Shown here: positions 49,663 to 61,575 of the stretch, piece after piece | How the letters are laid out: each line of letters begins with the position of its first letter | How positions within the stretch are numbered: the first letter of the stretch is position 1 | The notes under the pieces: model-generated | What the model was told of the DNA's origin: nothing | Seen by the model: the letters and a program-made list of their open reading frames with translations, nothing else | Database searches by the model: none | Source: Hygrophila difformis | Taxonomy: Eukaryota > Streptophyta > Magnoliopsida > Lamiales > Acanthaceae | Direction of reading: 5' to 3' | DNA: 64,000 nucleotides | Assembly (NCBI GenBank): GCA_030278955.1 | Contig: JAOANR010000014.1 | Location: forward strand, 13,022,068 to 13,086,067 | Made by a program: the position numbers and the translations under genes

Positions 49663-52600
49663 TGAAGCTTTGAGGTAAAACCCCGCTGCAATGCCCCCCG
49701 ACAGCCTTTACACTATAATTCCTATAGGGCTGTTAAAAAGCTTGCCTAGTTTTTCCTACCGAAAGCGCACGGTATCAAGCTGCAATATTTATTTTAATTG
49801 TCGGGATCGTTCAAAAGAGAGTTACACGATAGAAGTGTTTTAATAGAATTATTAGCTCTAGAATCTGTCTCTATTCTTGATTTAAGAATGTTGTAATGAT
49901 GATTACTAAAGAATACTACTGAAATGTAAATGCTTAAAGCTGTAAATGTAGTAAAGAAAACAATTAAAATGATGTAGAACATTATGATCTTATTCACGTG
50001 TTTAAGATGTTACAGACCAAATCAAATGAAATAAGAATATGATGAGATTATCATACTTCATTGGCTAAAACATGATGAAAGTTCATTGAGATAGAAAAAT
50101 CCTTTACACAACTTAATCAAATCTTCATGTCTTTAATCACTTCCCAAGACAGGTACTTATGATTCAGTGTCATGACATTCTAAGCTCTGAAATCATGGAA
50201 TACTATCATCACAGAATGATCTGTCAGACTCTTTCTGTGATAAAAGCTTTCAGAATCGTCACTTAATCTTTTTCTTTCAGACTCAGATTAAGCCTTTGAC
50301 AACTCGAGGTCACTTCTAAATCATATTATATTCATCTGAACTTGAAGTTGTTCTTTTTATTACCCTGATCAAACTGATCTTATGATCCTGTATTGGATGT
50401 CCTCTACAACAAATGAAAAAGCTAATATTTAAATCTATCATCCAATGTTTTCATAGGACTTGTCTCTTCAGAGTAATTCCTGCAAGTATTCATAAGGAAT
50501 AATAGTCTTGTAAGTATATCAAGATGAAATTGCTATTCAAATTCCTTGACTTATCCAGACCACTCAGATTTGTATAAATGATTTAGCTCAAGAAATCTCT
50601 GTAAACAGTTCCAAATATCCGTGATTTGACTCAGGATTAGTAGACTGTAGAAGAAATATTTAATCTCCTACTCATAGCATATAGTGATAACTATAATACC
50701 ATGAACCCCGGAAATTAATCTTCCTGATACTCTACTAATTTTTAGGACAAAAGATGGTTTTTGAAACATCTTTCCCTTTTAAACGACAGGTACTAAATGC
50801 CCAACTGAAGAACAAGTTTGTTCTTTATCAGTCCTGAGTAAATAATGATTGAGAAAACCTATATCATCATCTCTCTCAGCGTACCAGTGTAAATAGTACG
50901 TATTGCACATATGAATTGTGAATTTGTAATCATGAAGTAAGACTACTCATCATATACTGGGAAATATCCCAAAATATTATATGTATATGTATAAAGAGAC
51001 GTTGAGGGTTCTGAATCCTCTTAGTCAAAAGACAAAAATGCTTCCAAAATATACTTTGGAAACTAGACAGAATTAGGAAATAACTTTCCCAAGAAAAAGG
51101 ATTTGAGAAATAACTCTGCAAAATAAGTGTCCAAAATAGCTCGCAGTAACTATCTTGGGTTTCAAACTATGAACATTCCAATTTTCCGCACGCTATGTCT
51201 GTACAGCGTGGAGGGAGCTAATATTCAAAAAATGTTCCCCAGATTTTATTTATACAAAGAACTGAATGCCTCGCGATAGTTTCTGCAAGAATGCGACGAG
51301 GTACTCAATTCCTACTTACAGATAGGGGTTATATACGTATAAGAAGTAAAAATGAATAATTGATACCCTGTAAAATGGATATCAAGTCTATTGCTATTAT
51401 AGGTTGATCCTCTCGCTTTGTCAGATTGACATCGCGTGAGTATTTGAATAGCCTTTTTCATAATAGATCTATCTGGATATTTCCTCGCATCATCTTTTAA
51501 GATGAAGCGAGGGTTTACCCTTATTCGAAGTAAATGATCAGAATTTATAACTGCCATAACTACCTTCTGGAATTTCCGTTTAGAAAATTATGAACATAGA
51601 ATCTTTTGCATCCAAATTCATGAACTCAAAGATATTGATTCTTAATGATTATCAAGCGATGATTAACACTGCATGGGTCTCTAGGAACCTTTTAGAGTTC
51701 TGAACATTAAACACTAAGATTCTCATCTGTAAACATAATATTGACGGAAAATCAAGTGAATTCATAATTCTGCCAGATCATACCCAACTCGGTTACAATA
51801 TCCAAATTTATTACGTAATTGGAACGAACAATTTACGAATTAAAAATGTGGAAGTGTTATGATCTTCGAAAATCCGATTAAAGATATGATGCAAAATTTA
51901 GATTGAATAATGAAATCAAGGTTTATACTCTGCTGAAACAGAATTACGAAATAGAAATAGAAACCAGAAAGATAAGAAATTCACAATCTGATAACCGATC
52001 ATTCTTCTTGTATCTCAAATAACAAAGAATTAAAAACGAATACACCTGGAAATCTGATTGCTATCAGAATAATGCAAAGATGAGCGAACGAGTCGGAGTT
52101 TAGATGATGATCGTCATGATGGATGAACAAGCGATCCGAAAGCAACTCTCCTCCCAGGGTATCCTCAAGCTAATCTAACAGCTAATCTTAAAGGAATCTA
52201 CTACGAAATCGAATTACAGTTCTACGAAATCAAATTACAAATCTGAAGAACATCAAAGTAAATTGCAGAGAAAATTAAATCCTAACCTACCTACTAAATT
52301 CTAAAAAGTGGACTGGAGAGTAAAATCGAGCTATTCTCTTCAATCTCCCGCCTCTGAGCTGATCCCCCAAAGGTCTTATTTATAGATGGGCGTTGTAACT
52401 GCTTCTGCCTTGGATGATAACCGCTCGCATCAGAATAGCTCTCCTCTCGCTTTGTCCAGTTCCTTCAAAGCGAGAGTCAGAAATGTAATCATCTTTCTTG
52501 ACGAGACGAGGTCTCACAGTTTCTCCAAGGAATCTGCTTCTCGCCATGATGGATAAAACTTCTGTCTTGCACAGATTTTCTTTCCTCGCGATGTCAAACA

Positions 52601-52972
52601 ATCATCGCGTGGACTTCAGCATCTGCACATTTTCCTTAAATCTTTTCCTGATTTCGGAAACAAGCCCTCGCACCATTCCTTTTCTTTCCTCGCTATGTCC
52701 TTTCCACTTCCTGCTGTTTTCCAGCTTAACTTCCTCCTGCATGACAAAGCGTGGATCAGTTCAATAGAAACACCGCGTGCGAGACTTACAAAGAAAACTC
52801 AGAATTTCAAGCCATTTTCAATGTATTCCCAACTTCTCTGCAATCTTAATTCTTCTTCCATCTTTTCTAATCCTCTATGATTATTCATCAAAAATCAATG
52901 GAATTAAGAACAAAAGATCATCATTAAGACACTAAATTGGACGCAAATGACAGTCACAAAAGGCTGTCATCA
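49663..52972 (-). mobile_element. 3.3-kb LTR, minus orientation, likely 3' LTR of an element extending right
   Basis: Read on the minus strand it starts TGATGACAGCC at 52972 and ends at TTACCTCAAAGCTTCA (49663), matching the solo LTR at 27886-31236 along its whole length with scattered differences. The TATA box is at 52378-52385 on the minus strand. The left flank is ATGTT; that word does not follow at the right end, so this is not a solo LTR. The text just upstream on the minus strand (TAAATGTGAGGATGG) is a weak polypurine-tract candidate. The internal region therefore lies at higher coordinates. Confidence 0.75.
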
Positions 52973-54018
52973 CCATCCTCACATTTAGAAACACTTGTCC
53001 TCAAGTGGTAAGAAACTTGTAAAGTTTCAAAGAATAAGTCCAATTAGTGGCTTCTGCGATTAAGATGTTCATGTAAGACTCCACTGGATCACTACCTTCT
53101 CCTTTCCAACTATCCCAAGCTCAACTCTTTCAACTGATTGATGCTTCATACCTGACTTCGAATTCACCAGATTTCATGGAAACATTAACAGAAGTGATTT
53201 GCATTTATGTGAATTATTGTTCTGCTCCTTAGTTAGCCAGATTTCTCTTCTCACGCTCAATCCTGTCCAACTCATGTGCATATCTTGTATTCTGAAATGA
53301 AATACACACTTTTTTTTTTTTTTTCAAGGGGTGGCCTTCCGTGGCTTTCAATAGCTCGGTTTCACATTATTAGGAGGAGTCGCATGACCTGACATTGCAG
53401 ATGAAACTTCAACTCCCCTGCCCTTGATTCTGCTCTTTTAAAGTTCTTCAACTTATAAATCAGAGGGGCAGTTGTGCCAGCTACTTATATCCACATTATT
53501 TTACCACGTCTGTTTCTAAAATTTCCCTTGCTCTCTTTTTCTCTCTTTTTTTTTTTTACTCAATATGCACACTCATCTTCCAAGAGAGACTAGATTAGAT
53601 CAATCCTCCTAACCTTGTGCAGTTATTGTTTATAGTATGCAAATCACTAAGGTTAATATCATCATAAAACCTTCAAACTATTTATCCAGTAATGACATCA
53701 ATCAATCTCAGAGCTTACAGCTAAGAACAGTTTTCAAGAGCGGCTCATGCTTGCAGTGAAAATCTATAAGGTAGATGTCTCCACAGGAACCACTTTTAAA
53801 CTCATCTTCTATTCCTTTATCAGTTTATTAGCCTCCCTGAGTTTATTATTATTTTTTTTTATGATCCTAGCTTGAAATTCAATACTATGATACAACTTCA
53901 TATTAATTCTATCCTAAGTTTATATTGAAATAAATGGAAACAGGAAAGAAATAAAGAAAAAGAGACTGCAATTAAAAAGAAGAAGAAGAAGAAAGTTTCA
54001 GAAAACTCCCCTGTGATC
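52973..54018 (-). other. untranslated stretch between the long ORF and the LTR
   Basis: About 1 kb without a supported gene, with T-rich tracts (53308-53325, 53540-53557). On the minus strand it lies between the stop of the long reading frame and the LTR. Confidence 0.5.
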
Positions 54019-57000
54019 TCAGGATGGTCCTGCATCATTGTCTGGATCCTTAGGTGGTATGGATGGAGATTTCTTTAGATCCGAGACTAAGTTGGCAAGG
54101 ATGTCTACCAATCTCGTACTGTTATACTGCTCCTGCCTCCTCAGTTCCATATCCCTTTCTCGTTCCTGTCTTCTCTCTTCAAGTTCTTCTCTTCTCAACC
54201 TTTCAAATCTTTCCATCTCTTCCCTTCTCATCCTTTCCTGTCTATCCCATTCTTCCTTCCTTATCTTCTATTGCCTCTCCATCTCCTCTTTCCTGAGTTT
54301 CTCCTCAGTTTGAATCCTGACATGCTCAAGTTCAATCCTCTTCTGCTCCATTTCTCTTTGAACATGCTTGTCTTCTGACATAGTTTTCACTAGCATCTCC
54401 ATGGACTGTGCAAAACTTTGGATTGAAGTACTCATATTCTGAGATTCGTCCACAGATACTGTGTTCCTCATTGGTTGTCTCAAAGGTTGAGATGGTGCAT
54501 AAGTGTTCTCAAACTCTTCATCTTCTGGAATAGGATTCAATGCAGGAGATGGAGTTACAGTCTTTGTCCTTTTTGTTGCGGTTCTTGACTGATATGATCT
54601 TGATTTTGAAGGAAGATTGACCCTTTTTGTCTTAGGAGATGGCACCTTTGATCCTGATCCTTCGGAAGTTTGTTCCTCTAAATCTGGCATTTGGTAAATC
54701 AACTCTCCCCTTAAAGTGTCTTCGGGTAATGGAATAGAAGGATCTATCTTTATGATCTCTGGTAAAAATGGTGTGATTGAAACTCCTTGTTTCTCACAAA
54801 GTCTTCTGATTAAATTCGGATAAGCTAATGCTGCATCTTCTCCAACTCTTGACTTAATAACATTGAGAACATGGTGTGCAGCACTACATTTCCTTCCTGA
54901 CCATAACAATGCAAATCCCTCGAAAGTTCCGGCTGAGGGTCCTTGAAAATTTGTGGTAGGTCTGAGCTTTGAATAGTAGAAATCAAGTGTAGGCAGGTAC
55001 TCAGGCTTCAAATTCTTCAATGGAATTTTATTCTGCTCAGTTCCTCTGTGTGTTGAACAGAATCCCAGTGCCATTTTTCTAGCATTAACAAGTTTATTTC
55101 CTTGAGTTTTCTTCCTCAATAGGACCTCGGATTTGACTTCTGGCTGTTCTAACAAAGGTGCCTGTATCAGATCATTTAGAGTTTCTACAGTGACTTGCAC
55201 TGTTTTCCCTCTAATCCATGTTGTTTCTGCCTCAACATCAAAGTTAGCATAGAATTCTCTGGTCAGTTCCACATAACCACATTTGTTATTGTATCTCATG
55301 AAAATGTCCCATTCATTGATCCTCCTCCAGTAGCTGATACACTTATGATCCAGCCACTTGGGATGAAATCCTTTGTCCGGAACAATCATTTTGGACATCC
55401 CCAAGTAATTCTCCAATGCTTCCTTTCTTCCATTAAACTTAACCTTGATTTCTTCTTCTGTAAATTCAGTCCTCTTTTCAATGCTATCAGGGATTGACAA
55501 CCTCACCTTTGGACTATTCTTTCCCCAATAACTCGAAGGTAGCAATTCTGGGACATCTTTTCCGGGGGATGATCCTTCGGATGTATCTGACTCATTTCCC
55601 TCGGATTCTTGTGCTTCTTCTTGCTCATCCCCAGCATTCTCATTTTCTTGTTCTTCTGTTTGGCCTCCTTCTTGAGCAGGTTCCACGTTTTCTTCATGAA
55701 CTTGTTCTGAGTTTTGCTCATGGTCAGGCTCTGGATGTTCTTCTTGAACTCTATCAGTGTCATCATGTTGTGAATTGCCTATACCTGAATCATAAATCAA
55801 TGACGTGCTGGTATCTACCTTCTCAGTAACTTCAAGGCTATGCTGATTTAAGATCTCTGTGGGATCTTCCTGTACAGGTTCGTTTAGTAGAAGAGGAATA
55901 GCAGTAGATTCTGAATCTAGAAATCCTTTGACTCCAAAATATTCTTCTACTCTCTTCTTCTGTTCTGCGGCCCATTCAGGATCATTCATCCTTACAATTG
56001 CTCTCTGAACTACTTCATCCCTGACTTGAGGTGGAAGGAGCCATTGATTCATTTGATTTTCAGCATTCGTCTGTGTTCTGAGATATTGACTGACAGTGTC
56101 TTCCATAAAATATTTTCTCTGCTGAGCTTCTTGAGTTTCATTTCTCTGCACTTCTTCTTCATAAGCTTGAATTGCTAATGGAGATGGTTCCATTACTTGG
56201 TCAGGATTTATTTGTTGTTGGATTTCCTCTAACTCTGACTCAAGTTTAGCTGCATATTCACTTGCTTGTTCTGCTGAGGTGCGTGCATTCCCTCCTTCTC
56301 TAGCCAATTTTCTGAACTTTTTAATCAGTCCTTCCAGAGAGTAAGTCATGTTCCCGACTGTAGTTCCATGCAAGTTCATATCTTCAAAAGTCTGCAAATC
56401 TTCCAGTGTCTGTTCCTGAAATATGTCTGCCACTGATTCCTCAATTTGATTCACAAATTCTTGCTCATCTGCAACTTGTTCTGGTGGTATATCTTGTTCA
56501 GTTTCTTTTCCTGAAAATCCTTGTAAATCAATCTGACTTTGAATGAGATCCCTGTTGACCTGAGCCTGTTGATCTTCATCTTGCCCTTCTCTATCATCTT
56601 TTTCAGCAATCTGAACCAGTTGGAGATCAGTGCTTGGTCTAGTTGATCCTTGTTCATCAGGTTGATGTTCTTCAATACATGCTCTCCAGCCCTCTGGGTC
56701 TATATCCCCCACTTCCAAGTTAGTGTAAGGAGTGAGCTCCAACCTCTCTGTGTAGGGAACTATCCCTAGAGTTGGTTCGACTTTTTCTTCTTCAGAGCTG
56801 GTGTCAGGTACTACATACTTAGGCTTTCTAGCCTTCATCTTTATCCTGAACTTCTTAACCGGCTTTTCAGGTTCTTTTTCTTGTTGCTTTTCTTTCTCAG
56901 GAATGATTCCCAATTGTTCTACATTCTCAAGAGAAGACCCTTGCTGCTTAAATTCTTCAGGGTTGGTCCCCTTCGGCTCAGAAGGTAACTTTCCTCTCCT

Positions 57001-58806
57001 TTTGTAGGTAACAACTTCTTTCTTTTCTTGAGCTGATTGTAGAATCTCAACATCTTCATCCATCAAGTCTTTTGTCAAATCCAGAATTTCTTTGGTTGCT
57101 AGCTCATCTTCATTTTTCCTCTTCTTTGGAATTCGGCTAGCTTTCTCAGACCTGCTTGTCTCCACCTTACTCCCAGTCCTTTTCTTAGCTATTGGTACTT
57201 CATCTGAAGTGCTCGAACTGAGATTGTGTGACTTCCTCTTTTTGGTGGATACTTTCTTTTTACCTTTCTTGTCTTGAGTTCTCATGAGTTCCTCCCATTC
57301 ACGATCTGCCTTTCGTTTATTTGCATAATAGCAATCCATACTCTCTTGCAGAATCGGATGGATTTCATCATTTTCCTCATTCTTTTCTCCCAAAATAGTT
57401 GTAACCTCATCAACTACTCTCATCCTCTCAATTCTTTGCTCATCATCTGTACTGTCTTCATCTGAATCGTGCTTCTTAACATAGAAATTCTTGCCCAATC
57501 CCTTCAGCATGATATTCATTCCCTTTCTATTCAGATACTTCTCATTCCATGCATCCCAATCATCAATAATTACCTGTTGAATTCTTCCTTGTGTTTGATC
57601 AGTGTAGGGTCTGTGCTCCTTGTATGCATTTTCCCTGCACATAGCATCATACCTGACATACTTCTCGATGAATTCTTTCTTCCTCTCCTGGACATAACCA
57701 TGAACTTCCTGTTGGAGAGTTGGAGGTAATCTCTTCATGATCTTATTGGGTCTATCTGTAATGAGTAGATCTGCATCTGCTGGTGTTATTGATGGGGCTG
57801 AAATTTTTCTGAAATTCGCTACAGGTTCCAGTCCTTCATTAACAACTGATTCTCTGAAAATATTCCTTACTATATTTTGTGGTGTCTGTTTTGCATCTGA
57901 TCTCTGCTTCCTGTTTTTGCCTGATCTCTCAGCTTCTCTCTTCTCTGCATCCTTAATCCATGCTTGCTGTTCTGGCATCAAATCAGCAAACTCCTCCAAA
58001 GGAAATTCCTCATCAGGTTTCCTTATCAACCCTGGTTTAAGAATCCTTTTCCTTAGATCTTCCCCTTTTGACCATTTATTCATATACCTGATCCAGCTAT
58101 TTCTAGCTTCCTGAATAATTCTAAGGACATCTTTCCAGACCGCCTGACCTTGTTTAGTTTTCTTGAAATAAGGCTCGAGGTCATGTCTTAAATTGATCCG
58201 AGCGTCAATAATCCTATCTAGGGCCAGATTTGTCAAGAAATTCTGTTCAACGGGTCCCTTCTTGTTCAGGAATGTTGGAGGCATGTATGCAGGAAGTGCC
58301 TGCTGAGCATCATAGACTCTAGCATTCCGGATTTCATTAAGTTTGCAGCAATATTTGGTGAGTCGCTTCACATATTTTGGTAGTGGTTGAGGATCAAAGT
58401 AATCCAACTCCAGCCCTGTCTGATCTTTTGGATTGATAATTCTGTAGCACTCCTAATTCCACTCAGCCATACACTTTCTTTCCCTTTCCAAAATTCTTTC
58501 CAGTCTGATTTCATTAGGCAGATGCCTATCATTGATCAGAATTATCATTTGATCATCCCAAAATCTATTCATCTTATTCCAGAATGCTTCTTCTAAATAA
58601 ATCCTCAATGATTCCTTTTCCTTATCTGGTATATGTTGAAGCATAAATGGATTGATATAAAAGTCTGGAGGTGAAATTTGCATTGCTGTCCATCCACCAC
58701 TTCTCCGAATAGTTTCTACCATGTTAACCGTTCTCGTCTTTGCCAAGAATGATTTCTCCTTCTTATCCGATTCTATATTTCGAGCTTGAAGTTCTTCATA
58801 GGTCAT
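54019..58806 (-). pseudogene. 1,596-codon transposon-type ORF with two in-frame TAG stops
   Basis: One frame from ATG at 58806 to a stop at 54019, broken only by TAG codons at 58453-58455 and 54268-54270; the 1,379-codon middle is fully open. The N-terminal half is basic (KKGKKKVSTKKRK and a second KKRK cluster near residues 545-580), the middle is glutamate/glutamine-rich, and residues about 1150-1330 contain LTREFYANFDVEAETTWIRG followed by KTVQVTVETLNDLI, resembling the 'putative plant transposon protein' domain (Transposase_32 type: V..FYANL....VRG..V......IN). The last 130 residues are an R/E-rich coiled coil (RREEMERFERLRREELEERR). It has no protease, reverse transcriptase or integrase. 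It probably belongs to the element whose 3' LTR is at 49663-52972. Function unknown. Confidence 0.7.
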
Positions 58807-58848
58807 CTTATGAATCCTTAAGAAACAAGAACAACTGGTAAATTAGTG

Positions 58849-58996
58849 TCACCATACTCACATTTAGAGCTTGACTCAGCTTGACTCTAAATGTGCAAAT
58901 GATAAAAGAGAAACATAATACCAGATTTTCTTTTTATATTCATCATTCTATTCATGATATCACCATACTCACATTTAGAGATTTGTTCTAAATGTG
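58849..58996. repeat. two hairpins with CACATTTAGA arms
   Basis: Arms at 58859-58869 and 58885-58895 (11 bp, 15-base loop), and at 58970-58979 and 58987-58996 (10 bp, 7-base loop). Both left arms belong to the 21-bp phrase TCACCATACTCACATTTAGA + G, which also lies at the LTR edge (52970-52990, with two differences). Confidence 0.85.
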
Positions 58997-59149
58997 AAGA
59001 TTTCAATGCTGACTGAGTCTAATTTAATCAGAAAATAGCAGGAAATTCGAATTCAAAACATCATTAATCAAAAGCAAAACATATAATCCATCAGATTCAA
59101 AATATGGAACTACAAAGCATGGTGTTTCTTATGACATTCAACCTATCAA

Positions 59150-59897
59150 TTACAAATGAGGAGGTGTCTCTGCCTCAATTCCAAATCTGAGAAACAGATT
59201 ACAATGCTCAGAGACTAAGCACCTCATACAGTAAATTGACACGACTCCATAGGTATTCCTTGAGGGACCATGATTGTTATCATAATAGCTCCTAAGGTCA
59301 CAAAGTCTCTTCTTGGGTTGTCCTTGAAAGGGTGAGATGAATTCCTCATAACTCGATAACCACCCTCTGACTTGAAGTCGAAGATCCTTGAGTCTTCGTC
59401 TATTCTTGCACAGAGGAGCGAAGAGCCAAATTCCCTTCTCTTGCTCTTCCCTTTCATCCTTACTTAAGAGCATAAGAGCTTTTACATAGATGGATGGGGG
59501 GTGATTATCAGTAATTGCAGGTTTTAAGAGTTCAAATGCTGCTTGTTCATTCTTGTCTTTAACGAACAAACGCAATGCCTCATGTAACTGGTACATCCAA
59601 TTTCCTGCATTTTTGCAGGTTTCAAGGAAAATGTTTTGTGTCTCTTCAAAAGTTCCCCATCCCCATGCTGTAAAGTCTTCAAGAGAAGCCTTTTTCAAGA
59701 CTAAAGGATGATGAGTAGCTTTTTCGAGTTCTTTGCAGACTAGTTTACAATTAAAGACAGTCTCAAGGTGGTCAAATGCCAATCTTGATAAAATGTTTCC
59801 AAGAATCTCATAGGGAAGATCTGTGATCTGAGTTTCCCCCGATCCAGATTTCTCTATTGAAGTCCTTGGTTGCTTTGATGAAGTTCCAATTTCATAG
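59150..59897 (-). CDS. F-box protein (At2g35280/At1g67623-like), tandem copy 1
   Basis: The open frame starts after a good acceptor (TTTATTCAG) at 59897 and runs 249 codons to a stop at 59150. The F-box is LPYEILGNILSRLAFDHLET with LVCKEL; it continues KKASLEDF, FLETCKNAGNWMYQLHEALR, AAFELLKPAITDNHPPSIYV and LLSKDEREEQEKGIWL, the pattern of small plant F-box proteins with Sel1-like repeats after the F-box, which recruit substrates to SCF ubiquitin ligases. No in-frame ATG precedes the F-box in the exon. Splicing from the ATG exon at 61161-61177 gives a phase-correct join (CC|C). The ATG at 59917 would start inside the apparent intron and is less likely. No stops or frameshifts. Confidence 0.65.
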
Positions 59898-60058
59898 CTG
59901 AATAAAGTTAAAAACAAAAATAGAATTAAAAACTAGAGAATGCAATTCATTAATGGAAAAAGGGATGTACAGCTTTGAATCATCCACATAATTCTCTGTC
60001 CCAAGACAAAAACACAAAAGATACAAGCAAAGAAAATATCAATCACTTGATTTCTAGA

Positions 60059-61177
60059 TTATTCTAATTCTAGTAGTTCTTCTTCATTCTGATCTTCTTC
60101 TGCATTGTTCCATTGCTCCCATTCAAATAATATGCCTAGTTCGCCACTTGCTCTTCTGTATTGCTTGACATAATCAAACAGTTCACAGGGAATACACTCC
60201 ATCCTTTCATTAAAAGGTAATTGCTGTCGCTCTTGGATAGAGTGATTCTTACAAAAACTCCTTTCCTCTTGATCAAGGAATGGGTTTGGGAACTTTTCAC
60301 CATAAAGGAGCCAGTGGAGAACACTCATTTTTAAGAATAGAAGTTCAAAAGGATCTTGAGTCACAGATTTGATCAATTGAATTCCTTCCTCATCCAGCTG
60401 CGGATCTTGTTTGGAAAGCAGTAGAAAGGATTTTATGAAAGTGGTTGGTTTGTGTTTATCATCTAAACCGGGCTTAAGAATTTCATAAGCTCTTCTTCTC
60501 ATCTTTTTCCTCCACAAATGCCTTTAATGCAGGTTCAATGTTGAACATGAAGTTCCCTGCATTTTGACACTCTCGAATGAATCTTTTCTGGTTGTCCGGA
60601 TAAACGTCTTCTCTCTATCTCATACACGATTCCAAGTCCACTCTCTTGTATACAAGATGAGTTTTGCTTGCTTGGTAAAATGATGGAGAGACTTCTGCTA
60701 TCCTGAAGAGCTCTCTAACATTGTCTTTTCCGATTCTTGATAGAATATCCCCCAACAACTCAGTGGGTAAATGGGATATTTGAGTCCCAATGCGCTGTGG
60801 ATTCCTAGCATTTCTGTTTCCAGAAAATAATATGATAAGGAATACAGGGGAATACTTTTATGATGGAACCAGAATATTCGAAATGGGAGTTTCATTCCTA
60901 ATATGAAGTTCCAAAGTCTCATATGGAATAATGCACCGGTTACAACTAAAGATTTCAGAAAAGACTCTCTGGATTAATGAGTATAAAGAAACGGCTCTTA
61001 GTTATGAGGAATCTTAAATGATTAATGTTTCCGTTTTCTACAGCCATTCCCTAAAAAAATATAGAATCATGAACCCTAGGTCTAGAAATGCAATCCGACA
61101 ACAAACTCTGCAAAATAGAACTAAAAATAAAAGAAAGAAGGGATGAACGAGATTGCTTACGGATTGTTCTCGGCCAT
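60059..61177 (-). pseudogene. F-box protein, tandem copy 2, one stop and one frameshift
   Basis: Exon 1 is 61161-61177 (MAENN plus two bases) with donor GTAAGC; exon 2 starts at 60813 after TTCTGGAAACAG. The join gives MAENNPNARN, parallel to the start of copy 3. Then follow the F-box LPTELLGDILSRIGKDNVRE, a TAG after DLESCMR near 60620, RFIRECQNAGNFMFNIEPAL, a one-base frameshift near 60500, and AYEILKPGLDDKHKPTTFIK to the stop at 60059. The promoter side has a TATA-like AGATAAAAATAGG near 61340. The same family as copies 1 and 3. Its first exon may serve copy 1. Confidence 0.75.
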
Positions 61178-61575
61178 TTTCTTCGTCGATAGGTTTTTCG
61201 AATGATCTTGCTTATGAGAATGGTTGAGAGTGATAAAAATGATGTATGGTGATTTCTTCTTGAATAAGAGAAGAAAATCTGATGAAAATTTTTGAAATGA
61301 CAACTGAGAGGAATGACTGCAAGGACAGAGACGCCTATTTTTATCTAAGGACTGCAGGGGTCAAGATAATAAATCTTGTCTCTGCAGGGAGTAATGATTA
61401 AGCCTAAAATAACCCTATTTTGAAGATTTTTATTTAAAAGGGCAGATAAAAATCTAATGTAAAGGATAAGATCAATCAAGTTGTTCCCTTTTAATAAAAA
61501 TGAAGCGAGGAGTATATATATAGCAACACCAAAGGGCTTAGAATTTAGATACAAATTAAGAGATTACATAATCGA

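Noticed and set aside
49663..52972. Solo LTR interpretation of the reversed copy
   Set aside because: The left flank ATGTT is not repeated after the right end, and the adjoining right sequence is shared with no empty site.
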